Positions 1 to 8,691 of a stretch of DNA of 64,000 nucleotides are shown piece by piece (within the stretch, counting starts at the first letter, position 1; every line of letters begins with the position of its first letter). The stretch lies in assembly GCF_006494365.1 (NCBI RefSeq), contig NZ_VHIP01000015.1, positions 51,826-115,825 of the forward strand, in the 5' to 3' direction. The notes beneath the pieces were generated by a model that was not told the origin of the DNA, made no database searches, and was given only the letters and a program-made list of their open reading frames with translations. Origin of the DNA: Aestuariibacter sp. GS-14. Lineage in GTDB: Bacteria > Pseudomonadota > Gammaproteobacteria > Enterobacterales > Alteromonadaceae. The translations under genes and the position numbers were made by a program.

Positions 1-185
1 GTACCGACATACATTAACTTGATATTGCACAGCTATCTACGGAAAAGTAAATAGTCACTGATTTCCTATCCACTACCCTGTGAAATAAGCAGCTAAAAGA
101 GAAATCCACATAAACACAAAAACCAGCCCGCAAAACCGTTAAATCCGCTATACTCCAGGCTGTTTTTTAAAGGTGGAGCTTGGCA

Positions 186-614
186 ATGCGTGTATGTGGT
201 GTAGAACTGGCGGGAAATGATGCAAACGTTGCTCTATTGGAGCTGGATAACGACATGTTTCGTCTTCCTGATTGCCGTACCCGTAAAGTGAGCTTGCAAA
301 AAGCCGCTACTGCCCATGAGCTTAAGTACTTTCAGAAAAGCTTCGCGCAACTGGTGCAGGACTACAAAATCGAAACCATCGTTATTCGTCAGCGTCCGAT
401 GAAGGGCAAGTTTGCGGGTGGTGCTATTGGTTTTAAATTAGAAGCGGCGCTGGAGTTGTTAAACGGTGTGCAGGTTATCATAATGCCACCCACCGACATC
501 AAAACGGCATTAAAAGATAGCCGTATTTTCATCGAATTTAGCGAAACGGGTTTAAAGGGTTTCCAGAAATCAGCCTTTGAAACGGCGTTTGCTTATGTGA
601 GTCAACACCTGTAA
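186..614 (+). CDS. DUF3010 family protein
   Basis: A 142-residue cytosolic protein that I recognise as the DUF3010 family, common in marine Gammaproteobacteria. It begins MRVCGVELAGNDA, which resembles the start of an RNase H-like or RuvC-like fold (a short acidic first strand), but no activity is established and I do not assign one. I chose the ATG at 186, because AGGTGGAG at 171-178 sits seven bases upstream. A TTG at 180 is in frame but lies too close to that site. There is no signal peptide or membrane segment. It stands alone: the next gene is about 300 bases downstream. Family assignment is fairly sure, function unknown. Confidence 0.85.
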   Translation: MRVCGVELAGNDANVALLELDNDMFRLPDCRTRKVSLQKAATAHELKYFQKSFAQLVQDYKIETIVIRQRPMKGKFAGGAIGFKLEAALELLNGVQVIIMPPTDIKTALKDSRIFIEFSETGLKGFQKSAFETAFAYVSQHL

Positions 615-645
615 TTCACGCCCTAACGGCTTGTTTGCTGGTTTA

Positions 646-670
646 TGCCCTAAACAACGTAGCGTTGGGG
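646..670 (+). terminator. Possible hairpin after the DUF3010 gene
   Basis: CAACG (655-659) and CGTTG (663-667) pair around a three-base loop, flanked by CCC at 648-650 and GGG at 668-670 across a small internal loop. No T-tract follows, so termination is only suggested. I see nothing else in the 294 bases between the two genes apart from AT-rich sequence at 835-870 that could hold the promoter of the GH9 gene. Confidence 0.3.
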
Positions 671-908
671 TATTCCCTTCGCCATGCTAATTCTGCATAA
701 AAGGGTTTAACATAGCCTCGCTGATATGGCTTGGGAGTCTGCGTTCAGAGTTTATTTGCTCTGGAACGTTCACTGCACCGCCAGAAGATAATGGTGTGGT
801 TTTCTGTGGTTGCCCCACCCAAAACAACAACCCCATAATTTAATATCATAATTTCTTTCGCAACTTGAGTTGATAACCTTCTGTTAACAAAACTACAGGA
901 GTGTTTGT

Positions 909-3407
909 GTGATCAAGTCTGTTCTCTATTCTGCGATTGCCAGTGCGCTGGTGGCTGCGCCCCTTATTACCTCTGCTGATGCCTCTGCCAATGGGTCTGC
1001 TGCTGTGCCAGCGCTAAACGATAAAGCCTATTTTTCTCAGCCTAGCCTCGACATTGTGGTGTTTAGCAATTGGTATAACGGGTTATTCGGCGATTCTAAA
1101 ATCAGTGGGGTAGAGCTTATTCACTTTGGTGAGCGCATTGCCACCAACGGCGATGTGCGTTTGAGCGCCACGCCTGAGCAGTGGGATCCCATCCCTACTT
1201 TTGTCGAGCGCAAGGTTAACAATAACACCCATACAATTAGCGCTACCTTGTCGTATCCAGAGCATGACTTTACTTACACCATAAGCGCCACCCCCATTGA
1301 AAATGGCGTGGAAATTACCTTGTCGTCGCCGCGTCCAGTGCCTGCTGAGCTGGTGGGTAAAGCGGGCTTTAATATGGAGTTTCTGCCGGCTAATTACATG
1401 GAAACCAGTTTTTTGGCCGATGGCAAACCGGGCACGTTTCCGCTGTACCCTACCGGGGTAAAAGAAGTGATTGGCCAACATGAACCGGTGCCACTCGCTT
1501 CCGCTAAGCAACTGGTATTGGCCCCTGAAAACGATACCAAGCGGGTTAGCATTGAATCATCGGTGCCGCTAACGCTTTACGACGGCAGAGCAAAAGCACA
1601 GAACGGCTGGTACGTGGTGCGCGGCGTGTTGCCTGCCAATAAACAAGGCGAGTTGCTCACCTGGCGCATTACCGCCAGTACTAACGATGCCTGGTTGCGC
1701 AATCCCATGATTGCCCATTCGCAGGTAGGGTATTTACCCGGTCAAACCAAGCGCGCAGTGATTGAATTAGACCAACGCGCGCCGGTAAACGGCGTGGCAG
1801 AGCTGCTAAAAGTGAATGCCGATGGCACCAAAGCGGTGGTGAAAAAGCAGTCACCCGGGAAGGTGGAAAACTACACCCGTTACCAGTACGCCACGTTTGA
1901 TTTTACCGATGTCACTGAGCCGGGTTTATACCAGTTGCGGTACGAGGGCACTACCACCGCCTCGTTCCCCATTGCTGAGCATGTGCTGGATGCCGCCTGG
2001 CATCCCACGTTGGATCACTATTTTCCGGTACAAATGGATCACGTGTTAATTAACGAGGCGTATCGCGTGTGGCACGGTGCTTCGCACCTGGATGACGCCC
2101 TGCAAGCGCCGGTGAATCACGAGCATTTCGACCTCTACGCTCAGGGCCCCACCACCGATACCCAGTACAAACCCGGCGAACATATTCCCGGATTAAACGT
2201 GGGCGGCTGGTACGACGCGGGTGACTACGATATTCGTACTCAAACCCAGTACCGCACGGTGCGTTTTTTAGTGCAGGCGTTTGAGGAATTTGGCATCAGC
2301 CGCGACACCACGCTGGTGGATTACGACCGCAAATTTGTAGATATCCACGTGCCCGATGGCAAACCTGATCTGCTACAACAAATCGAGCATGGCACACTGG
2401 CATTACTGGCGCAGTTCAAGGCGGTTGGGCATGCCATTCCAGGCATTATTGTGCCGGATATCAGCCAGTACACCCATTTGGGTGATGGCTTAACCATGAC
2501 CGACAACCTGATTTATAACGCGTCGATGGCAGACACCGAGTCCAACGGCATTGAAAGCGGTGTATTCGACGACCGCTGGGCGTTTACCTCTAAATCCACA
2601 CCGCTTAACTACGGTTCAATGGCTGCGTTGGCGGCAGCCAGTCGCACGTTGCAAGGTTACAAACCGGCACTGGCAAAAGAGAGTCTGGATACGGCCATCG
2701 CCGCCTGGGCAACCGAAGCCGATAAGCAGCCCGACTTGTTCCGTGTAGGTAACACCACCGGTGGCGGTTTGGAAGAAGAAAAGCTCAAAGCCGCGGTGGA
2801 GTTGTTAATTACCACCGGCGACACCCAGTATCAGCAAGCGGTAAACACCTTGTTGCCACACATTGAGGAGCACTTCGGTAGCAGTGCGGTACTGGCTATC
2901 CGCGCACTGCCGTTTATGAACAAAGCCTATCAGCAACGCATTCGCGCGGCGGCAGAGGCCTACAAACCCAAGCTTGAGGTGGCAACCAGCAAGAATCCGT
3001 TTGGCGTGGTGATCACTGAATACGGCTGGGCGGGCAACGGCACGGTGCTCGACATGGCAGTCACCCAGTACTATTTGCATCAGGCGTACCCTGATTTGTT
3101 CAGCAGCGATTTGATTTACCGTTCACTGGATTATTTATACGGCACACATCCCGATTCCGACATCTCGTTTGTGTCGAACGTAGGCACTGTGTCGAAGAAG
3201 GTGGCTTACGGTATGAACCGGGCGGATTACTCATTTATTAGCGGCGCCATTGTGCCTGGGGTATTGATTCTGCAACCGGATTTGCCAGAAAACATGGAAA
3301 ACTGGCCGTTCCTGTGGGGTGAAAACGAATACGTGATCGACCTGGGCGCGTCGTACCTGTTTACCGTGAACGCAGCGCTAAAACTGGCAGGCAGACATTC
3401 ACAATAG
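909..3407 (+). CDS. Secreted glycoside hydrolase family 9 (endoglucanase-type)
   Basis: An 832-residue exported GH9 enzyme, a family that hydrolyses beta-1,4-glucans and related beta-glucosides with inversion. Residues 1-25 form a signal peptide ending near ADASA. An N-terminal immunoglobulin-like CelD_N domain lies at about 268-365 (MIAHSQVGYLPG start). The (alpha/alpha)6 catalytic domain follows at about 370-825. The motif GWYDAGDYD carries the base aspartates D436 and D439, and the general acid is E807 in GENEYVID near the C-terminus, as in other GH9 enzymes. About 240 residues before CelD_N are an extra beta-rich region I cannot name. The start is GTG, with AGGA at 897-900. A CE2-type esterase follows on the same strand, suggesting joint attack on acetylated plant or algal glycan. 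The exact substrate is not readable from sequence. Confidence 0.9.
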   Translation: MIKSVLYSAIASALVAAPLITSADASANGSAAVPALNDKAYFSQPSLDIVVFSNWYNGLFGDSKISGVELIHFGERIATNGDVRLSATPEQWDPIPTFVERKVNNNTHTISATLSYPEHDFTYTISATPIENGVEITLSSPRPVPAELVGKAGFNMEFLPANYMETSFLADGKPGTFPLYPTGVKEVIGQHEPVPLASAKQLVLAPENDTKRVSIESSVPLTLYDGRAKAQNGWYVVRGVLPANKQGELLTWRITASTNDAWLRNPMIAHSQVGYLPGQTKRAVIELDQRAPVNGVAELLKVNADGTKAVVKKQSPGKVENYTRYQYATFDFTDVTEPGLYQLRYEGTTTASFPIAEHVLDAAWHPTLDHYFPVQMDHVLINEAYRVWHGASHLDDALQAPVNHEHFDLYAQGPTTDTQYKPGEHIPGLNVGGWYDAGDYDIRTQTQYRTVRFLVQAFEEFGISRDTTLVDYDRKFVDIHVPDGKPDLLQQIEHGTLALLAQFKAVGHAIPGIIVPDISQYTHLGDGLTMTDNLIYNASMADTESNGIESGVFDDRWAFTSKSTPLNYGSMAALAAASRTLQGYKPALAKESLDTAIAAWATEADKQPDLFRVGNTTGGGLEEEKLKAAVELLITTGDTQYQQAVNTLLPHIEEHFGSSAVLAIRALPFMNKAYQQRIRAAAEAYKPKLEVATSKNPFGVVITEYGWAGNGTVLDMAVTQYYLHQAYPDLFSSDLIYRSLDYLYGTHPDSDISFVSNVGTVSKKVAYGMNRADYSFISGAIVPGVLILQPDLPENMENWPFLWGENEYVIDLGASYLFTVNAALKLAGRHSQ

Positions 3408-3415
3408 GTACAAAA

Positions 3416-3452
3416 CACCAAAAGGGCGCTGCATATGCAGTGCCCTTGGTGT
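3416..3452 (+). terminator. Strong hairpin after the GH9 gene
   Basis: ACACCAA plus AAGGGC pairs with GCCCTT plus GGTGT, enclosing the self-complementary CTGCATATGCAG. This makes a long, stable hairpin nine bases after the stop codon. No T-run follows on the plus strand, so it may act as an mRNA 3' stabiliser or a weak terminator. Confidence 0.55.
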
Positions 3453-3549
3453 ACTTAAGTGAGGCCGCAGGATAAGATTTTTCGGCTATCGCAATATAGT
3501 GGCAAATAACGGCAACATGAATAAAAGTGAGCAAACAGTGGGTGCAAGG

Positions 3550-4632
3550 ATGTTAAAAAGGGTAATTGCGTTAGGGCTGTTAGCCTGTCTGCAAGTAAGC
3601 GTTACGGCATATGCCAGCGTGGTACCGGCCAATGATGCGGGGTATATGTATACCGGGCGTATCGATTTTGCTAACGCCAGTGCACCGTATTTAAGCTGGC
3701 CTGGTTCGTCGGTAAAGGCACGCTTCACGGGTGAGTCGCTTTCGGTTACGCTAAAAGACGATAACGGCAAGAATTACTTTAATGTAATTGTAGACGGCAA
3801 CAACAGCTTTCCGTTCGTTATTGAGGCCAAGCAAGGCGAACACGAGTATTGGATCAGCAATACCCTTGGCGCAGGTGATCACTCGGTGGAAATATACAAG
3901 CGCACCGAGGGCGAAGAAGGCGGCACGCATTTTCTGGGTATTCGTATAGATGACGCGGCCAGGTTACTAGCGCCTCCTACCAAACCCACGCGCCGCATCG
4001 AAATCTACGGTGATTCGATTTCAAGCGGTATGGGCAACGTAGCGCCTTATAACGCCGGAGACAGCCTGCCGCGCGATAAAAACCACTATGTTAGTTACGG
4101 AGCCATTGCGGCCAGAGCACTCGATGCAGAGTTGCACACCATCTCGCAAAGCGGCATTGGCATTATGGTGAGCTGGTTTAATTTTATTATGCCGCAGTTT
4201 TACGATCAGTTAAGCGCGGTGGGTAACAACGATTCCCAGTGGGACTTCAGTACCTGGACACCTCAGGTTGTAGTGATCAACCTGATGCAGAACGACAGCT
4301 GGCTGGTGCCTGATCCTAAGCGAATATCTCCAAAGCCAACCGAGTCGCAAATCATTGCGGCGTATCAGGCGTTTGTGAGCACCATTCGTGCTAAGTACCC
4401 CAATGCGCATATCATTTGTGCGCTGGGCAGTATGGATGCCACTAAAGCCGGCTCGCCCTGGCCGGGCTATGTTGAATCAGCAGTCGCTAACTTAACTAAC
4501 CAGGGCGACGACAAGCTGTCTACGCTGGTATTTCCGTTTAACGGTTATGGTCAGCATCCCAGAGTAAATCAGCACCTGAGTAATGCAGCGTTGTTAACCC
4601 AGGCCATTAAACAGGTTACTGGCTGGCAGTAA
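3550..4632 (+). CDS. Secreted SGNH/GDSL carbohydrate esterase, CE2-like
   Basis: A 360-residue exported esterase with the two-domain layout of CE2 acetyl-xylan/glucan esterases. After a signal peptide (about residues 1-23, ending TAYAS) comes a beta-sandwich CE2_N domain (about 30-135), then an SGNH hydrolase domain. The nucleophile is S156 in YGDSISSGMGN. The catalytic histidine is probably H336 in GYGQHPR, where the usual DxxH is absent; CE2 enzymes are known to work with a Ser-His dyad. The start is uncertain: in-frame GTG 3499 and ATG 3517 exist, but ATG 3550 directly begins the signal peptide. It would remove acetyl groups from polysaccharide, helping the GH9 just upstream. Its last 17 bases overlap the convergent CPBP gene. 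Confidence 0.82.
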   Translation: MLKRVIALGLLACLQVSVTAYASVVPANDAGYMYTGRIDFANASAPYLSWPGSSVKARFTGESLSVTLKDDNGKNYFNVIVDGNNSFPFVIEAKQGEHEYWISNTLGAGDHSVEIYKRTEGEEGGTHFLGIRIDDAARLLAPPTKPTRRIEIYGDSISSGMGNVAPYNAGDSLPRDKNHYVSYGAIAARALDAELHTISQSGIGIMVSWFNFIMPQFYDQLSAVGNNDSQWDFSTWTPQVVVINLMQNDSWLVPDPKRISPKPTESQIIAAYQAFVSTIRAKYPNAHIICALGSMDATKAGSPWPGYVESAVANLTNQGDDKLSTLVFPFNGYGQHPRVNQHLSNAALLTQAIKQVTGWQ

Positions 4633-5344
4633 CGCGTTTGTACCGACGTACATACCATTCGGTGCCCGCAATACTCAGCAAAATAGTGGCCATCCTGCAA
4701 AGGTTGGCCATTTGGTTGCCAATAGCAGTGGAGTCTACCTGCCAGAGCAACCAATAAGCATTCATAAGCGTATGCAGCGTGATCACAATCCACAGGTTAT
4801 GGCCCCAGCGATAAAACAACCAGGCAAACCACAGGCCTCCAATGGCCGTAAACAGTGACGCGGTGGTAGCTTGCACAAGGGTTGCGCCCTGAAACCAGTG
4901 CCCTAAACCAAAAACAACCGCGCCTATTAAGGCAGCAGGCACAAAGCGCCAACCTGCCATTGCAATGAGTAAGCCCACCAGAAAGCCCCGAAAGAAGAGT
5001 TCCTCAAAGAATCCGGGGATCAGGCTTTTGGTAACCAATGCAGTAATCGTCGGCGCGGAAAACTCAAAAAACACAGCCAGCCCAACTCCCATTGGCAGTG
5101 AAAACAGCAGGCCAGCTACAATGCCGGTTAGTGGCTGGTTCATCAGCCCAATTGCCCCTATGTATTGTGTGCGGTGTTTCAGCAAAACGCCTGCTACCAG
5201 CATGGCAACTAGCCAGCAAATATAAGGTATGGCGTAGCGAATTACGTATACATCCACTATTGGTTGTATTGCCTTGGTAGCGAAGATAGCTAAGGTAAAT
5301 GCAGTTAAAATTACCGCTGTGCTGATTGCCTGGCCTTTTTCCAT
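4616..5344 (-). CDS. CPBP family intramembrane metalloprotease
   Basis: A 242-residue multi-pass inner-membrane protein of the CPBP (CAAX protease/bacteriocin-processing, 'Abi') family. The diagnostic metal-site motifs are E114-E115-xxx-R119 (EELFFR) and H149 in GLGHW, inside predicted helices. Targets of bacterial members are mostly unknown; some handle peptides, others anchor proteins. The start at 5344 is chosen because GGGAG lies seven bases upstream; a longer reading to 5419 adds 25 residues that match no family. The 3' end overlaps the convergent esterase by 17 bases. Nothing nearby, such as a bacteriocin precursor, points to a substrate. Confidence 0.85.
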   Translation of the reverse strand: MEKGQAISTAVILTAFTLAIFATKAIQPIVDVYVIRYAIPYICWLVAMLVAGVLLKHRTQYIGAIGLMNQPLTGIVAGLLFSLPMGVGLAVFFEFSAPTITALVTKSLIPGFFEELFFRGFLVGLLIAMAGWRFVPAALIGAVVFGLGHWFQGATLVQATTASLFTAIGGLWFAWLFYRWGHNLWIVITLHTLMNAYWLLWQVDSTAIGNQMANLCRMATILLSIAGTEWYVRRYKRVTASQ

Positions 5345-5607
5345 TTGATTGCTCCCATCCTGAATAATGAGTTCACAGCCTATCGCTATTTGTACGCTGG
5401 CAAATGTGCCAAAAGTCACGCTGTGCCGATATTGAATTTACCCGGCGTGATTTGGCCGCGTTTGGCTAATCCAAGCCGGGTTAATAGAAATAGGCAAGTA
5501 GCCAAGACGATCGTTCTAACCCCCTACCTGTGTGCCGGATTAGTCTGTACACATACGAAATGGCGCAACCAGTATTCTTTAATACAGTGCCACTTACGGA
5601 GAGCATT

Positions 5608-6135
5608 GTGACTAAGCAAAATCGTGTGTTAGGCAGTGTGTTAGCGGGCGGTGTCGCTACCACATTATCGGGCGCTGCTGCGGCAGCTTCAGCGGAAGAT
5701 ATGCTTGCTTCTCAAATTCATTATCCCGTTAGCGAGCACCAATTTTTTACCGGCCCGGAAGCGTACTTTACCGGTAAGGTAGAAGTAGAAATGCTGTTCC
5801 CACCCAATGAAACAGCGGCTTACTCTGGCGCTTATGTAACCTTTGAAGCAGGGGCTCGCACCGCATGGCACTCGCATCCTGCCGGGCAGCATATGATTGT
5901 GATGACCGGTACTGCCCGTACTGGTACGCGCGACGGTAAGGTACTGGAATTTGGTCCTGGCGAAGCACTGTGGTGCCCGCCGGATATCGATCACTGGCAC
6001 GGTGCGACACCCGACGCTCATATGAAACACCTGGTACTCACCGGCGTGAAAAACGGTGAAAACGTTGTGTGGAAAGAAAAGGTCTCCGACGCCGAGTACG
6101 GTGCGGATGTTAAGGCAGAAAAGCAGGCAGAATAG
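5608..6135 (+). CDS. Exported cupin-domain protein
   Basis: A 175-residue protein with a Sec-type signal (hydrophobic about 8-27, small residues SGAAAAASA) followed by one cupin beta-barrel. Metal ligands are visible in the two cupin motifs: WHSHPAGQHMIV gives the HxH...H pattern, and PPDIDHWHG supplies a later histidine. It resembles the cupins annotated as mandelonitrile-lyase-like or quercetinase-like, but the reaction cannot be told from sequence. The GTG start has GGAG at 5598-5601. An AraC regulator and an MFS exporter follow on the same strand, so the trio may be one detoxification or small-molecule unit. Presence of a signal peptide is unusual for this cupin type, though it recurs in proteobacteria. 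Confidence 0.78.
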   Translation: MTKQNRVLGSVLAGGVATTLSGAAAAASAEDMLASQIHYPVSEHQFFTGPEAYFTGKVEVEMLFPPNETAAYSGAYVTFEAGARTAWHSHPAGQHMIVMTGTARTGTRDGKVLEFGPGEALWCPPDIDHWHGATPDAHMKHLVLTGVKNGENVVWKEKVSDAEYGADVKAEKQAE

Positions 6136-6198
6136 TCACCTGTTCACTACCCTTAGAACGAAAGGTTGTACTTAAGATAAAACGGGTAAGGTATTACA

Positions 6199-7104
6199 AT
6201 GGTATTACAGAGTTTACAACAATCCATGGCCGCCACGCTTACTCGGCTGCAGGCCGATGAAGGGGATATCGGAACCGCTATCCCGGGGTTACTGTTGTTT
6301 CGCCGTAATCAACCATCTGATCCCGCTTTTTGCCTGGTAGAGCCCAGTATTGTGTTAGTGGCTCAGGGCCGAAAACAAATGGTGGCGGGCGGGGCTGCCT
6401 ATCCCTATGACACCAGCACGTTTATCGTGAACTCGGTCGATTTACCTGCCAGTTCGCAAGTAATTGAAGCCAGCCCGGATGCCCCCTGCGTGGGATTGGT
6501 GCTAAAACTGGATTTCCGATTGCTGGCCGATCTGGTGTCTCAGGTAAATACGCCGGTAGTGGATGACGGCGCTGTGAAAGGTATAAGCGCAAGCTTAGGC
6601 ACCATGACGCCAAAGTTGTTCTCGCCACTTACCAGGTTAGTGGAATTGTTGGAAGAGCCTGATGCTATTGACGTGATGGCGCCTATGCTGAAGCGCGAAA
6701 TTCACTTTCGGCTGTTACAAAGCGACAAAGCCGCCATGCTGATGCACATAGCGTCATTCGACAGTCAGGCATTCCGGGTATCGAAAGCCATTAACTGGCT
6801 GAAACAGCATTTTAATTCCATGGTGCGGGTAGAAACACTGGCTAGCATGGCGAGTATGAGCCAGCCCACGTTTCATCTGCATTTCCGGCAGCTTACCGGT
6901 ATGAGCCCGTTGCAGTATCAAAAATGGCTGCGGCTAAACGAAGCTAAACGCCTGATGATGAACAGTCAGTGCGATGCCTCTACTGCTGCCTTTGAGGTGG
7001 GATATGAAAGCCCGTCCCAATTCAGCCGGGAGTACCGGCGGATGTTTGGTGTGCCGCCCCGGGCCGATTTAGCTCAGGTACGAAAAAACAGCTCCCTCGT
7101 TTAA
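6199..7104 (+). CDS. AraC family transcriptional regulator
   Basis: A 301-residue DNA-binding activator. The N-terminal half (about 20-160) matches the AraC_N ligand-sensing cupin-like domain (FIVNSVDLPASSQV). The C-terminal 100 residues hold two helix-turn-helix motifs: VETLASMASMSQPTFHLHFRQ and the conserved ASTAAFEVGYESPSQFSREYRRMFG. The ATG at 6199 has AAGG about eight bases upstream. It lies between an exported cupin and an MFS pump on the same strand and most likely controls that pump. This AraC_N subgroup often regulates neighbouring oxidoreductases or exporters; the inducer is unknown. Confidence 0.9.
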   Translation: MVLQSLQQSMAATLTRLQADEGDIGTAIPGLLLFRRNQPSDPAFCLVEPSIVLVAQGRKQMVAGGAAYPYDTSTFIVNSVDLPASSQVIEASPDAPCVGLVLKLDFRLLADLVSQVNTPVVDDGAVKGISASLGTMTPKLFSPLTRLVELLEEPDAIDVMAPMLKREIHFRLLQSDKAAMLMHIASFDSQAFRVSKAINWLKQHFNSMVRVETLASMASMSQPTFHLHFRQLTGMSPLQYQKWLRLNEAKRLMMNSQCDASTAAFEVGYESPSQFSREYRRMFGVPPRADLAQVRKNSSLV

Positions 7105-7218
7105 CTCATATCCGTTAGTACACCGTTCAGTACCTCTATGTGTTGGAAGCCAGCGATGATCGTTTGCTTCAGCCTGTGGTGCTGCGAATCGGTCTTCATT
7201 CCACCCCAAGAGGTAATC

Positions 7219-8433
7219 ATGCAGACACACCAATCGAGTCTCGACACGCCAGTAGATGAGCAGCCTGAAACACTGCAACCCGCCTATTGGAGCGGTGTCT
7301 TTGCAATGTCGCTCTGCGTATTTGCTTTAATTGCCTCTGAGTTTATGCCGGTGAGTTTGCTAACCCCTATTGCCAGTGCTTTTACGGTATCTGAAGGTCT
7401 GGTTGGGCAAGGCATTGCGATTTCTGGCGCATTGGCCGTGATAACCAGTTTATTTATTCCGGTGATTGCCGGTGGATTCGATCGCAAGTATCTATTACTC
7501 GGCATGACAGCGCTAATGGGCGTGTCGGGCGCAGTAATTGCGCTGTCGGGTAACTATTTTACGTATATGCTGGGTCGGGCATTAATCGGCGTCGTGGTTG
7601 GCGGCTTTTGGTCGATGTCGGCGGCAGCCGCTATGCGTTTGGTGCCAGCGCACAAAGTACCCCGTGCGCTGGCCATTTTTAATGGTGGCAATGCACTGGC
7701 AATGATTGTAGCGGCACCACTCGGCGCGTATTTGGGCGCAGTAATGGGCTGGCGGGGCGCGTTCTTCTGCCTGGTGCCCTTGTCTGTGATTACGTTCGCC
7801 TGGCAGTGGCGCAGTTTGCCGCTCATGCCAGCAGAGCCATCCGCCCATAAAGGCAATCCTGCACTCCAGGTTATTGGATTACTTTCCCGCCGCCACGTGT
7901 TTATTGGCTCCCTGGCGGTGGGCACGTTTTTCATGGGGCAATTTGTTTTGTATACCTATCTTCGGCCATTTCTTGAATCTGCCCTGGGGGCAAGCGTTCA
8001 AACCATTTCTACCATTTTACTCATTATGGGGGCAGCCGGTTTTGTAGGCACGTCGTTGGTGAATCGCGTGCTGGCAAAAAGCGTGAATAACACGCTGATT
8101 GTCATACCGCTACTAATGGCTTTGGTGGCTGTACTGATCATTAGCATGCAAGGTGCGTTTATTCCTGTGGTGGCACTGTTGGCGATATGGGGCTTTATTG
8201 CTACTGCCGCGCCTGTTGGCTGGTGGGCCTGGCTCACCCACAACCTACCCAACGACGCGGAAGCGGGTGGCGGCTTGCTGGTGGCCGTTATTCAGTTGTC
8301 TATTGCGCTTGGCTCAACCTTGGGTGGGCTGTTGTTCGATATGAGTGGCTATGTGCCCACCTTTGCTGTGAGTGCGGCTATATTAACGGTGGCTGCTGCG
8401 TTGGCATTCACGGTATCCAAGAATCTGAATTAA
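7219..8433 (+). CDS. MFS transporter, DHA1-type efflux
   Basis: A 404-residue inner-membrane carrier with twelve predicted helices. The loop after helix 2 carries GGFDRKYLLLG, and helix 4 has the motif-B-like LGRALIGVVVGGFWSM; both fit the drug/sugar/nucleoside:H+ antiporter (DHA1) branch that includes NepI and AraJ-like proteins. The start at ATG 7219 follows AGAGG; an upstream in-frame ATG at 7138 would add 27 residues without family support. It sits 114 bases after an AraC gene, its likely regulator. The exported substrate is unknown. Confidence 0.85.
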   Translation: MQTHQSSLDTPVDEQPETLQPAYWSGVFAMSLCVFALIASEFMPVSLLTPIASAFTVSEGLVGQGIAISGALAVITSLFIPVIAGGFDRKYLLLGMTALMGVSGAVIALSGNYFTYMLGRALIGVVVGGFWSMSAAAAMRLVPAHKVPRALAIFNGGNALAMIVAAPLGAYLGAVMGWRGAFFCLVPLSVITFAWQWRSLPLMPAEPSAHKGNPALQVIGLLSRRHVFIGSLAVGTFFMGQFVLYTYLRPFLESALGASVQTISTILLIMGAAGFVGTSLVNRVLAKSVNNTLIVIPLLMALVAVLIISMQGAFIPVVALLAIWGFIATAAPVGWWAWLTHNLPNDAEAGGGLLVAVIQLSIALGSTLGGLLFDMSGYVPTFAVSAAILTVAAALAFTVSKNLN

Positions 8434-8607
8434 TTAAATTTACCTCAACCACTGGCACAGGGTTGCCATACAACAATGTATAGACTAAACCTAATAAACA
8501 AAGGTAAGCCGTTGTGGTATGCATAATTGATATTATGAGACCAGCAACCTTCTGACCTTCAGTGGTTTACGTTATTCTGCGTGTCTTAGCTACAAGGACG
8601 GTTAGCG

Positions 8608-8691
8608 ATGATCTATAAGCCCAGAGGCAGTCTTCGCGTACCTTTTTTAAGAGGTGCAGGTATTGAAATCTCATTCGTTAGATCATTTTAA
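8608..8691 (+). CDS. Possible 27-residue small ORF upstream of the GGDEF/EAL gene
   Basis: An ATG at 8608 preceded by AAGGA (8594-8598) opens a 27-codon frame that ends in TAA at 8689-8691. It therefore overlaps the first codons of the downstream c-di-GMP gene in another frame. The peptide (MIYKPRGSLRVPFLRG...) is basic and matches nothing I know. Its ribosome site is better than that of the large gene, which starts with GTG or TTG. A role in translational coupling is possible; it may equally be chance. Confidence 0.3.
   Translation: MIYKPRGSLRVPFLRGAGIEISFVRSF

Noticed and set aside
1-180. Promoter or RNA gene at the left end of the window
   Set aside because: A TATACT hexamer at 149-154 has no -35 partner at suitable distance, and no stable RNA fold is apparent.
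4616-5344. CPBP protease as part of a bacteriocin or phage-defence system
   Set aside because: No precursor peptide, immunity, ABC transporter or defence gene is nearby; the neighbours are carbohydrate and cupin genes.
5345-5607. 88-codon open frame between the CPBP and cupin genes
   Set aside because: It overlaps the ribosome site regions of both neighbours, has no family match and no ribosome site of its own.
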